32,329 nucleotides of DNA, from assembly GCA_934635045.1 (NCBI GenBank), contig CAKTZA010000045.1:1-32329 (forward strand). Direction: 5' to 3'. The notes beneath the pieces are model-generated. The model worked only from the letters and a program-made list of their open reading frames with translations, ran no database searches and was not told where the DNA came from. Positions 1 to 6,537 of this stretch are shown here, one piece after another. Numbering within the stretch: position 1 is the first letter of the stretch; the number at the start of each line of letters is the position of its first letter. The DNA comes from an uncultured Kiritimatiellota bacterium (GTDB taxonomy: Bacteria > Verrucomicrobiota > Kiritimatiellia > RFP12 > UBA1067). The translations under genes were made by a program, and so were the position numbers.

Positions 1-563
1 CGCCCGCCGATGCCCGCCGCCGCGCCGCCGCCGCCCGCGCCGCCCTTGCCGCCATAGGTCTTGCCCCGACGATAGCCCGCCGCGTCGCCATCATGGTTCC
101 AGGCTCCCGAATAGGCACCGTCCACGTACCGCTCCCCGTCCGCATGCGCGTCGGCGTCCCACGAGCTGCTCTCCGCCGCGTCCCGCCCGCCGGCCGCAGC
201 GCCGCCGAAAGCCTCCACCCGCCCCTTGCCCACGAGAATCAGCGTGGACGACGACGGAAGACGCAGCCCCGGCGTCCCGGCCGTCGCGCCCGACGCCGGC
301 GCGCCGCGCACGGTCAGCGTGACGTTCTCCGGCAGGTAGATCGCGACCGTCGCCCCGTCCGCGACGGAAAGGCCCGCCTGCCCGACGCCGCCCGCGAAGC
401 TTTTCGACGCATTGAGGTAGTAGACGCCCTCGGACAGGGTGGCGCCCGAACCCTTGGCGGACAGATCCGTCGCGGCGAAGAGGCCTTGCGCCGCGACCGC
501 AACCGCGCCGCAGAGGCACATGCGCCGCGCCGCAAGGCGGAAGTCTGGACGCCAGCCGCGCAC
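1..563 (-). CDS. Secreted glycine-rich surface protein, N-terminal part (runs off window)
   Basis: An open frame enters from the left edge and reads leftward without a stop. The N-terminus looks like a signal peptide: an arginine-rich stretch (RLAARR) then a hydrophobic run (MCLCGAVAVAAQGLFA). The following segment has short beta-strand-like repeats (ATVAIYLPENVTLTVRG, STLILVGKGRVEAFGG) and then a glycine/alanine-rich stretch (YGGKGGAGGGGAAAGIGG), the pattern of beta-helix or autotransporter-type surface proteins. I chose the GTG at 563 because it includes the basic n-region; the ATG at 521 is the alternative, and neither has a clear ribosome binding site. The gene starts 11 bases after the STAS gene, so the two may be co-transcribed. 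The family is not identified, and the C-terminal anchor lies outside the window. Confidence 0.6.
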   Translation of the reverse strand, partial: MRGWRPDFRLAARRMCLCGAVAVAAQGLFAATDLSAKGSGATLSEGVYYLNASKSFAGGVGQAGLSVADGATVAIYLPENVTLTVRGAPASGATAGTPGLRLPSSSTLILVGKGRVEAFGGAAAGGRDAAESSSWDADAHADGERYVDGAYSGAWNHDGDAAGYRRGKTYGGKGGAGGGGAAAGIGG

Positions 564-574
564 GAACGGTGAGC

Positions 575-868
575 CTATGCGAGGGTGAGGATGCCGCTCA
601 GGCCCGTGATGTCGAGGACTTCCTTCACGGCCGGCTGGACGCCGACGACCGTCATCGCGCCGCCGCCCGCCATCATCTTCTTCTGGGCCGCGAGCAGGCA
701 GCGGAGCCCCGCCGAGCTCATGTAGGGCACGCCCGAAAGGTCGAGCGTCAGCGTCTCGCTGCCGGTCAGCTTGAGGCCGGCCTCCAGTTCGGGGGCCGTC
801 GTCGTGTCCACGCGCCCGGTCACCGCAATGACCGTCTTCGCGTCCTCTGTCGTCTTCTTGATTTCCAT
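575..868 (-). CDS. STAS-domain anti-sigma factor antagonist (SpoIIAA/RsbV type)
   Basis: A 97-residue single STAS domain. The hallmark is the strand-turn-helix around residues 42-55 (LDLSGVPYMSSAGLR), which aligns with the SpoIIAA/RsbV phosphorylation loop. The expected phosphorylated serine is Ser52; the preceding Asp of the classical MDSSGL motif is replaced by Ser51. In this family the unphosphorylated antagonist binds an RsbW-type kinase/anti-sigma and releases its sigma factor, while a SpoIIE/RsbU-type phosphatase reactivates it. Both partner activities are encoded 730 bases away at 1596-3599 in one fused protein, so a partner-switching link is likely but inferred. An extended -10 box lies 48 bases upstream of the start codon. 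Confidence 0.88.
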   Translation of the reverse strand: MEIKKTTEDAKTVIAVTGRVDTTTAPELEAGLKLTGSETLTLDLSGVPYMSSAGLRCLLAAQKKMMAGGGAMTVVGVQPAVKEVLDITGLSGILTLA

Positions 869-915
869 CGTTTCGCAGTCTTTCCGTGTTTTTCGCCTAA
901 AAGGGGATAGGCGAA

Positions 916-921
916 ATTATA
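916..921 (-). promoter_or_regulatory. Extended -10 promoter of the STAS gene
   Basis: The minus strand reads TGG-TATAAT, a perfect -10 hexamer with an upstream TGn extension. No good -35 is visible at 16-18 bases. The expected transcript start leaves a leader of about 40 bases. The same TGn-TATAAT form recurs at several other genes in the window. Confidence 0.6.
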
Positions 922-1043
922 CCATATTTTGGCCCGTCGGCCCGACAGCTCGCGCGTCGAAACCGCACGTCCCTGTCGTTTCCATCCGTCAAGATACAGC
1001 CCCCTCTGCGTTCAAGATTCATGACGCAAAGAATCCGCAAAGC

Positions 1044-1059
1044 GGCGACGCAAGTCGCC
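1044..1059. other. Short perfect hairpin (GGCGAC-GCAA-GTCGCC)
   Basis: A six-base-pair perfect stem with a four-base GCAA loop (GNRA type read on the plus strand) lies directly after the stop codon of the truncated VapC frame. There is no T-run on either side, so a terminator role is uncertain. It may be part of the junction that removed the rest of the toxin gene. The remaining bases from 869 to 1043 contain only the STAS promoter. Confidence 0.35.
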
Positions 1060-1170
1060 TTACACTGTCAATATGGCATCCCCATACGGAGGTAGTTTAG
1101 CATCAACAGACAATTTGGCACTTCCAACCATCGCCCAAATGACGATGTGCGTATCAAGAAGGCATCTCAT
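1060..1170 (-). pseudogene. Truncated VapC/PIN-domain toxin remnant
   Basis: A 36-codon frame starts with an ATG that overlaps the antitoxin stop codon (ATGA). It reads MRCLLDTHIVIWAMVGSAKL, the classic N-terminus of a VapC-type PIN ribonuclease (M-R-x-LLDTH-x-x-x-WA), including the first catalytic aspartate (Asp6). Full VapC proteins are about 125-140 residues. Here the frame diverges after about residue 25 and stops at 1060, so the remaining catalytic acidic residues are missing and the toxin must be inactive. The overlap and order (antitoxin first, toxin second) are typical of a vapBC-like operon, which supports the reading of a decayed toxin. Confidence 0.7.
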
Positions 1171-1463
1171 GCGGACACTCCTTCAAACAGCGTCGAAACC
1201 TGCGCATCAAGTCGATCGAACTCTTGGTCAAATTCATTCGGCAGCTTGACCTCATCACGCATGGAGCCGATCTTCACACGACTCGCGCGCGTGCCAACGG
1301 CTACCGCATCGCCCTCGGAAGAGCCCCTACCCCGCAAAGATCCCTGAATACCAATCACAAGCAAATAGGCACGAATCATCGCATCGAGCGTCGTCCCATT
1401 GCGAACGGCGTAAGATTCCGCCTGACGCACAACGTCAGGCTCAACATTTAGCGTATAACTCAT
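1167..1463 (-). CDS. Antitoxin-like protein (ribbon-helix-helix type, partner of PIN toxin remnant)
   Basis: A 98-residue protein starting MSYTLNVEPDVVRQAESYAV. The N-terminal strand followed by two helices (about residues 2-37) fits a ribbon-helix-helix DNA-binding fold as in DUF6364/VapB-like antitoxins. The acidic, poorly structured C-terminal half (residues 40-98) would be the toxin-binding arm. The gene overlaps the PIN toxin remnant by four bases. A good Shine-Dalgarno sequence (AAGGAG) lies upstream. With the toxin broken, this is probably a leftover antitoxin or a free-standing repressor. The family call rests on fold pattern and context. Confidence 0.65.
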   Translation of the reverse strand: MSYTLNVEPDVVRQAESYAVRNGTTLDAMIRAYLLVIGIQGSLRGRGSSEGDAVAVGTRASRVKIGSMRDEVKLPNEFDQEFDRLDAQVSTLFEGVSA

Positions 1464-1524
1464 CGCTCCATTTCTCCTTTGCCACAGGGATGACCATCAC
1501 ATTTGTTCCCCCGCAACCGAAATC

Positions 1525-1530
1525 ATTATA
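1525..1530 (-). promoter_or_regulatory. Extended -10 promoter of the antitoxin gene
   Basis: The minus strand reads TGA-TATAAT. A TTGCCG hexamer 18 bases upstream is a fair -35 (4 of 6). The leader to the ATG at 1463 is about 55 bases and contains the ribosome binding site. A near-palindrome around GGCAATTGCC (about 1548-1562) overlaps the -35 region and could be an operator. Confidence 0.5.
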
Positions 1531-1595
1531 TCACAAAGCGAACCGCGACGGCAATTGCCGCCGCAGATTTTCTTTTTGCGCCCCCTGCCGCGCAC

Positions 1596-3599
1596 TCACC
1601 CCTCGAACGTCAACCCCATCGTGAGGATGTTGCGGCCGTTCCGGCGCGCGTAGGTGACGGGCGACATCGTCTTCTTCACGATGAGGATGCCGAGACCGCC
1701 GATCGCGCGCTCCGTCGCGTCCAGCGTCGTGTCGGGATCGCGCTGGCGCAGCGGGTCGAACGGCTTGCCGTCGTCGCAGAAGACGAGCCGGACGGCATCC
1801 GGGAACTTCTGGTGCTCGACCTTCAGCGTCCAGTCCGTCGCGCCCGAATGGCGCACGATGTTCGCGAAGATCTCGTCCGCCGCGACCATGAGCGTCGCCT
1901 GCGCCTTCATCGGCACGTCGGCGAGCGCCGCCTCCAGGTCGGCCGTCGCCTGCGCAAGCCCCTCCATCGTCGGCGGATACGTGTGCTCGACCGACGTGGG
2001 GACGCCCCGGTAGCGAATCGCGAGCTGCGTGCAGTCGTCCGCCTGCTCGACCGCCCCGGCATACGCGGCGACGGACGCGAGCACGCCGTCGAGGAGATCC
2101 TTCTGGCAACACGGCGCGGCCTTCAGGAGCTCCAGCAGCCGCGCTTCGCCGAAGAGCTCGCCGGACGCATTCGGCTGCTCGGTGATGCCGTCGGTGTAGA
2201 GGTAAATCGCGTCCCCCGGCGCCAGCGAAAGCTCACAGCTCCGGTAGGGAACGCCCGCCAGCGCGCCGAGGACGAGCCCCGGCTTTCCGCGCAGGTAGGC
2301 GACCGCGCCGCCGCGACGGACGACGGGCGGGTTGTGCCCCGCGTTCACGTAGGTGACGCGCCCCGTCTCGACGTTGATCTCGCCGATCCACGCCGTCACG
2401 AACATGTTCGCCTCGTTCCCCTCGCACAGGGCGTCGTTCGTCTCCGCAACGACGTCCGCCAGCGGCTTGCCCGTCTGGGCCGCGCTCTTCAGCAGCGTCT
2501 TCGCGCGCATCATGAACATCGCCGCCGGCACGCCCTTCCCGCTCACGTCCGCAACGAGGAACGCGACCGTCTTCGGCCCCGTGAAGTAGAAGTCGTAGAA
2601 GTCGCCGCCGACCTCGCGCGCCGTCTTCATGCTCGCGTAGATGTCGAACGACGTCTCGTCCGGGAACGGCGGAAAGACGTTCGGCAGCGCGGAAAGCTGG
2701 ATGTCCGTCGCCATCTTGAGCTCGCGCTCGGTCTGCTCGCGGATCTGGCGCCGCACGAACGCGGAGACGACGAAGCCGACGAGCAGCGCGACGAACGCGA
2801 GCGCGACGGCGTTCAGGACGGCCGTCGTCGAGATCAGCACGTTGCGCGTGACGGCGGCGGCCGACCGGGGAATCATTACGTAGACGGGGAAGCTGTCGAT
2901 CTCGCGCAGCCGCCAGTGGAAGTCGTCGCCCGGCCCCGTCCACTGCGTGCCCTCGCGGTTCGGGCGCGCGTAGTCGGAGAGGACGAGCCCGGACGGCGTC
3001 ACGATCACGATGCCGCCCGTGCCGCCGACGTGCCAGTTGCGGGAGAGCCCGACGAGCGACGAGCGCGCGAGCGCGCGCAGCGAGGCGCCGTCGCAGCCGA
3101 TCTCGACGAAGCCGCCCTCCGGCCGCCACACGCTGACGTACTTGCGCCAAGACCCCTTCGCCGTGTTGGGCTGGAACGCCTGGCAGAACTCCGTCACCGG
3201 CTCGTTGATGAGGCACATCATCTCGGCGGCCTGCCCCTCCGCCGTCGCGAAGTCGAAGCCGATGTAGTCCGGCTCGGACGCCTGCGTGATGACGCCCTTC
3301 GCGTCCGCGACGCAGATCTCGGTGATGCGCAGCTCGCGCGCCAGCGCCCGCAGGGAGAGGATGTCCGTCTTTGCGCCGTCCGCCAGCCGCTCGCGCACCG
3401 CCATCGCCTGGCGGACAAGGCGCGCGTTGACGCGCGAGACGATCTCCGCCTGCACGTCCGCAAACGCGCGGTCGATGAGCTTGTCGGCCTCGCGCGCGGC
3501 GAGGTAGCCGTGGACGCCCCACGTTACCGCGAGCGAGACGGCGAACGCGAGGAGGATGCTCAGGGCGAGCTTGAGGTTCAAGCTGCGGCGCGCGGTCAT
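1596..3599 (-). CDS. Membrane sensor SpoIIE/RsbU-type phosphatase fused to RsbW-like kinase domain
   Basis: A 667-residue protein. Residues 8-30 and about 255-283 are membrane segments enclosing a ~225-residue periplasmic sensor. Residues 300-530 are a PP2C-type SpoIIE phosphatase with the metal-binding motifs EVGGDFYDF (329-337), DVSGKGVPA (351-359), AGHNPP (420-425), YTDGITE (468-474) and DDCT (521-524). Residues 540-667 are a GHKL ATPase domain of the RsbW/SpoIIAB anti-sigma type: N box ADEIFANIVRHS (574-585), CDDGKPFDP (608-616) and GGLGILIVKK (634-643). One chain thus has both the phosphatase and the opposing kinase/anti-sigma domain for a STAS partner, probably the protein at 575-868. 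The gene start overlaps the preceding lipoprotein gene (ATGA), so translation is coupled. Function in general stress or T3SS control is inferred. Confidence 0.93.
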   Translation of the reverse strand: MTARRSLNLKLALSILLAFAVSLAVTWGVHGYLAAREADKLIDRAFADVQAEIVSRVNARLVRQAMAVRERLADGAKTDILSLRALARELRITEICVADAKGVITQASEPDYIGFDFATAEGQAAEMMCLINEPVTEFCQAFQPNTAKGSWRKYVSVWRPEGGFVEIGCDGASLRALARSSLVGLSRNWHVGGTGGIVIVTPSGLVLSDYARPNREGTQWTGPGDDFHWRLREIDSFPVYVMIPRSAAAVTRNVLISTTAVLNAVALAFVALLVGFVVSAFVRRQIREQTERELKMATDIQLSALPNVFPPFPDETSFDIYASMKTAREVGGDFYDFYFTGPKTVAFLVADVSGKGVPAAMFMMRAKTLLKSAAQTGKPLADVVAETNDALCEGNEANMFVTAWIGEINVETGRVTYVNAGHNPPVVRRGGAVAYLRGKPGLVLGALAGVPYRSCELSLAPGDAIYLYTDGITEQPNASGELFGEARLLELLKAAPCCQKDLLDGVLASVAAYAGAVEQADDCTQLAIRYRGVPTSVEHTYPPTMEGLAQATADLEAALADVPMKAQATLMVAADEIFANIVRHSGATDWTLKVEHQKFPDAVRLVFCDDGKPFDPLRQRDPDTTLDATERAIGGLGILIVKKTMSPVTYARRNGRNILTMGLTFEG

Positions 3600-4318
3600 T
3601 TCGTCTTCTCCTTCTCCGCCCGGATGACGGCATTGGCGGCGGCCAGGACGTCCGGCCGGCGCTTGTCGACCGCGACGCCGTAGCCTTCGCGCGTCTCAAG
3701 GGGCGAGGCGACGAGCCGCCCGCCCGACTGCGCCGCCCAGTTCCGCAGGGGCACGGCATCAAAGAAGATGGCATCGACGTCGCCCCGCTTCAGCGCGGCG
3801 ACGGCGTCCGTCGCGCGCGCGAAGCGCATCGGGTCGGCGCCGTGGTTGCAGAGGTAGAGGTCGCCCGTCGTCCCCGGCTCGGCGCCGACGCGGAGGGACG
3901 CGATCTGCGACATCTGCGGACGCGGGCCGTCCGCCCGGTAGAGGAAGCAGTTGCCGCTCGTCGCGTAGGGTTCGGAGAAGTCGACGTCCAGCCGGCGCGC
4001 CTCGGTGATCGTGATCGTCGCGATGGCGAAGTCGGCCGTGCCGGCCTTCAGCCGGGGGATGAGGTCCTCGAAGTCCACGGCTTCGCAGACGAGCGCGCGC
4101 CCCAGCTTCGCGGCGATCTTCCGCGCAAGGTCGACGTCCGTCCCCTCGCACTGCCCGGCCGCGTTCGTGTGGGAGCACGGCGAGTCGGTCGGGTGCGTGA
4201 GGAAGACGAGCGGACGCGACGGGTCCGCCGCGCGCGGATCGACGCGGGACGCCGCATGGTCGGCGCACCCGGCAAGGGCCGCCAGCAGTCCGGCACAGAG
4301 AAAGCGAGTCAGGTTCAT
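3596..4318 (-). CDS. Solute-binding lipoprotein (SBP_bac_3-like), probable sensor partner
   Basis: About 240 residues from the ATG at 4318. The N-terminus MNLTRFLCAGLLAALAGC is a lipoprotein signal with lipobox LAGC, which is why this start is preferred over upstream in-frame codons. The body matches periplasmic amino-acid-binding proteins: TDVDLARKIAAKLG, a DFEDLIPRLKAGTADFAIA segment, and TITEARRLDVDFSEPY, whose arginine normally binds the substrate carboxylate. No ABC permease or ATPase is adjacent. Instead it sits between an ECF sigma gene and the membrane phosphatase, with which it overlaps by four bases. A role as ligand-binding input to the periplasmic sensor of that phosphatase is a reasonable inference. 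Confidence 0.82.
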   Translation of the reverse strand: MNLTRFLCAGLLAALAGCADHAASRVDPRAADPSRPLVFLTHPTDSPCSHTNAAGQCEGTDVDLARKIAAKLGRALVCEAVDFEDLIPRLKAGTADFAIATITITEARRLDVDFSEPYATSGNCFLYRADGPRPQMSQIASLRVGAEPGTTGDLYLCNHGADPMRFARATDAVAALKRGDVDAIFFDAVPLRNWAAQSGGRLVASPLETREGYGVAVDKRRPDVLAAANAVIRAEKEKTK

Positions 4319-4340
4319 GTCTTTGGCTGTCGTTCGGTTT

Positions 4341-4859
4341 TCAGTTCGCAAGGTCGGCGAGGCGCTCGCGCAGCTTGAGCTTGGCGCGGTGGATGCGCAC
4401 CTTGACGAGGTTTTCGGTCACGCCCGTCTGGGCGGCGATTTCGCGGATGCTCAGCTCGGAGATGTGGAAGAGCGTGTACGCCTCGCGCAGGACTTCGGGC
4501 AGCGCGCCGAGCGCCGCGAGGATGCGCCGGCGGAGGAAGGCCCGGTCGCTCGGCAGCGTCGCGGGGGCCGGCACGGACTGCTCGGGGGCGACGGACGTCT
4601 CCTCGCCATCCACGATTGCCGTCGCGAAGACCTCGAAGCGGCCGTGGCGGGCGCGGTCGTTGCGGATGTTGCGCGCGATCGTGTAGACGAGCCCGCTCAC
4701 GGCGGCCTCGTCGTCGAGGAGCTGGTCGCGCATCTTCCAGAGGCGGACGAAGGTCTCCTGCACGATTTCGCAGGCGTCGGCGTGATTCGCGCCGTTGCCC
4801 ATGAAATAGTTCATGAGCTTCGGCGCAATGTCCCGGTAGTGCTGTTCGACCGTCTTCAT
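4341..4859 (-). CDS. ECF-type RNA polymerase sigma factor
   Basis: A 172-residue protein. Region 2 spans about residues 10-75, with the core-binding helix DACEIVQETFVRLWKM and the promoter-melting segment (VYTIARNIRNDRAR). Region 4 spans about residues 115-168 (ALPEVLREAYTLFHISELSIREIAAQ and VTENLVKVRIHRAKLKLRE), a standard helix-turn-helix. A non-conserved linker of about 35 residues separates them. No anti-sigma gene follows directly; the next genes are a solute-binding lipoprotein and the SpoIIE/RsbW-like fusion, suggesting control by partner switching rather than a classical membrane anti-sigma. The -10 box lies only 8 bases before the ATG, so the mRNA is probably leaderless. Confidence 0.9.
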   Translation of the reverse strand: MKTVEQHYRDIAPKLMNYFMGNGANHADACEIVQETFVRLWKMRDQLLDDEAAVSGLVYTIARNIRNDRARHGRFEVFATAIVDGEETSVAPEQSVPAPATLPSDRAFLRRRILAALGALPEVLREAYTLFHISELSIREIAAQTGVTENLVKVRIHRAKLKLRERLADLAN

Positions 4860-4867
4860 GAAAAGGA

Positions 4868-4873
4868 ATTATA
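4868..4873 (-). promoter_or_regulatory. Extended -10 promoter of the ECF sigma operon (leaderless)
   Basis: The minus strand reads TGA-TATAAT, then 8 bases, then the ATG at 4859. A normal start point 7-8 bases after the -10 places the mRNA 5' end at or next to the start codon. Confidence 0.55.
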
Positions 4874-4896
4874 TCATATCCTTGCCTTTCACGCGC

Positions 4897-4927
4897 TTGT
4901 ACTCCATACAATTACGACACTTGTATG
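4897..4927. promoter_or_regulatory. Alternating TTGTA half-sites overlapping the pdxS -35
   Basis: TTGTA (4897-4901), TACAA (4907-4911) and TTGTA (4921-4925) form two nested inverted repeats. The longer pair is CATACAA/TTGTATG with a 9-base spacer. The last copy is the -35 of the pdxS promoter, so a dimeric repressor bound here would block transcription. No regulator is known for it. Confidence 0.35.
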
Positions 4928-4950
4928 CACGCTGCCGCGCATGATAGAAT
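4921..4950 (+). promoter_or_regulatory. pdxS-pdxT promoter
   Basis: TTGTAT (4921-4926), an 18-base spacer and TGA-TAGAAT (-10 at 4945-4950). The leader is about 48 bases and holds a strong ribosome binding site (AAGGAG near 4991-4996). Confidence 0.6.
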
Positions 4951-5004
4951 ACGCACCGCTTCGCCGAAGAGACGGCGGACGAACCTTCAAGAAGGAGAAA
5001 AGCA

Positions 5005-5880
5005 ATGTCAGAAGACCGGCAGACCCTGAACCGAAACCTCGCGCAGATGCTCAAGGGCGGCGTGATCATGGACGTGACGACGCCCGAGCAGGCGAAGATC
5101 GCGCAGGACGCGGGCGCGTGCGCCGTGATGGCGCTGGAGCGCATCCCCGCCGACATCCGCGCGGCCGGCGGCGTGAGCCGCATGAGCGACCCGGCGATGA
5201 TCCGCGGCATCCAGGAGGCCGTCACGATCCCCGTCATGGCGAAGTGCCGCATCGGCCATGTCGCCGAGGCGCGCGTCCTGGAGGCGATCGAGATCGACTA
5301 CATCGACGAGAGCGAGGTCCTCTCGCCCGCCGACGACCTCTACCACATCGACAAGACGGCCTTCAAGGTCCCGTTCGTCTGCGGCGCGCGCGACCTCGGC
5401 GAGGCACTTCGCCGCATCGGCGAGGGCGCGACGATGATCCGCACGAAGGGCGAGCCGGGAACGGGCGACGTCGTGCAGGCCGTCCGCCACATGCGCAAGA
5501 TGCAGGCCGAGATCCGCCGGATCGCCGCGCTGCGCGACGACGAGCTCTACGAGGCGGCCAAGCAGCTCGCCGCGCCGCTCGACCTCGTGCGCGAGGTGCA
5601 TCGTCTCGGCAAGCTGCCCGTCGTCAACTTCGCGGCGGGCGGCGTCGCGACGCCGGCGGACGCCGCGCTCATGATGGAGCTTGGCGCGGAGGGCGTGTTC
5701 GTCGGCTCGGGCATCTTCAAGAGCGGCGACCCGGCGAAGCGCGCGGCGGCAATCGTACAGGCCGTCACGAACTGGCAGGACTCCGCCCTGCTCGCGAAGC
5801 TGAGCGAGAACCTCGGTCCCGCGATGGTCGGCATCAACGCCGACGAGATCGAGACCATCATGGAAGAGCGGGGCAAGTAA
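5005..5880 (+). CDS. pdxS: Pyridoxal 5'-phosphate synthase, lyase subunit PdxS
   Basis: A 291-residue (beta/alpha)8 enzyme that makes pyridoxal 5'-phosphate from ribose 5-phosphate, glyceraldehyde 3-phosphate and ammonia supplied by PdxT. Length and sequence match the family along the whole chain. Catalytic residues are present: Asp23 (GGVIMDVT), Lys80 (VPVMAKCRIGH-like segment) for the first imine, and Lys148 (MIRTKGEPGTG), which shuttles the intermediate. The C-terminal phosphate-binding segments (FAAGGVATPADAALMMELG, GVFVGSGIFKS) are intact. A strong Shine-Dalgarno sequence fixes the start. pdxT follows one base after the stop codon. Confidence 0.98.
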   Translation: MSEDRQTLNRNLAQMLKGGVIMDVTTPEQAKIAQDAGACAVMALERIPADIRAAGGVSRMSDPAMIRGIQEAVTIPVMAKCRIGHVAEARVLEAIEIDYIDESEVLSPADDLYHIDKTAFKVPFVCGARDLGEALRRIGEGATMIRTKGEPGTGDVVQAVRHMRKMQAEIRRIAALRDDELYEAAKQLAAPLDLVREVHRLGKLPVVNFAAGGVATPADAALMMELGAEGVFVGSGIFKSGDPAKRAAAIVQAVTNWQDSALLAKLSENLGPAMVGINADEIETIMEERGK

Positions 5881-5881
5881 G

Positions 5882-6442
5882 ATGCGCATCGGCGTATTGG
5901 CCGTGCAGGGCGCGTTCGCCGAACACGAACGCGCCTTTGCGGACATCGGGGCGGAGACGTTCGAGATTCGCCAGCTGCGCGACCTCGAACAGCCCTTCGA
6001 CGCGCTCGTGTTGCCGGGCGGCGAATCGACCGTGCAGGGCAAACTCCTTCATGACCTCAGCCTCTTCGCGCCGCTGAAGGCGCGGATCGAGTCGGGGCTG
6101 CCCGTCTTCGCGACGTGCGCGGGACTCATCCTGCTCGCGGAACGCCTCGACGGCGACCCGACCGTCTGGTTCGGCGTCCTGCCCGTGACGGTGCGGCGCA
6201 ACGCCTACGGACGCCAGCTCGGCAGCTTCGCGGCGGCAGGCGCGTGCGGCGGCCTCGCCGACGTGCCGATGACGTTCATCCGCGCGCCGTCGATCGTCTC
6301 CGTCGGGAACGGCGTCGAGACGCTGGCGACGGCGGACGGGCGTCCGACCGCCGTCAGGTGGCGGAACGCCTGGGCCTTCGCGGGCCATCCCGAGCTGACG
6401 GACGACCGCCGGGTCTTTCAGGCGTTCTGCCGCGCGCGCTAA
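5882..6442 (+). CDS. pdxT: Pyridoxal 5'-phosphate synthase, glutaminase subunit PdxT
   Basis: A 186-residue class I glutamine amidotransferase that hydrolyses glutamine and channels ammonia to PdxS. The catalytic triad is visible: Cys79 in FATCAGLILLA, and His169 with Glu171 in FAGHPELT. The oxyanion loop GGES (residues 46-49 in LVLPGGEST) is also present. It is co-transcribed with pdxS, separated by one base. A palindromic repeat lies 46 bases downstream, between this gene and the convergent ferredoxin gene. Confidence 0.97.
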   Translation: MRIGVLAVQGAFAEHERAFADIGAETFEIRQLRDLEQPFDALVLPGGESTVQGKLLHDLSLFAPLKARIESGLPVFATCAGLILLAERLDGDPTVWFGVLPVTVRRNAYGRQLGSFAAAGACGGLADVPMTFIRAPSIVSVGNGVETLATADGRPTAVRWRNAWAFAGHPELTDDRRVFQAFCRAR

Positions 6443-6486
6443 ACCCCTCCACGCGCGACCGACACCGCACATTCTGATACGAACAA

Positions 6487-6525
6487 CTGGGGACAGGCCC
6501 CGGCAAACGGGAGGCCTGTCCCCAC
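6487..6525. repeat. REP-like palindrome, copy A (possible bidirectional terminator)
   Basis: An 11-base-pair perfect stem GGGGACAGGCC / GGCCTGTCCCC (6489-6499 and 6513-6523) with a 13-base loop. A near-identical element, loop included, is at 9622-9661, and a partial tandem version is inside a gene at 27773-27806. It lies between the convergent 3' ends of pdxT and the ferredoxin gene and could stop transcription both ways, although no T-run follows. Confidence 0.7.
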
Positions 6526-6537
6526 GAAATCCCGCCG

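Noticed and set aside
91..519. A separate 142-codon minus-strand frame in the first 520 bases
   Set aside because: It is Arg/Gly-rich in a shifted frame; the frame that encodes a signal peptide and beta-strand repeats is the believable one.
1546..1576. Rho-independent terminator near the end of the phosphatase gene
   Set aside because: The palindrome GGCAATTGCC is followed by a T-rich stretch only on the plus strand, where no gene ends; for the minus-strand gene there is no T-run.
1503..3683. A 726-codon open frame on the plus strand opposite the phosphatase gene
   Set aside because: It is Arg/Asp/His/Val-rich, with no domain, and mirrors the third-position GC bias of the true minus-strand gene.
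4869..5252. A minus-strand frame opposite the start of pdxS
   Set aside because: It lies antisense to the highly conserved pdxS start and covers the divergent promoter region; no motif.
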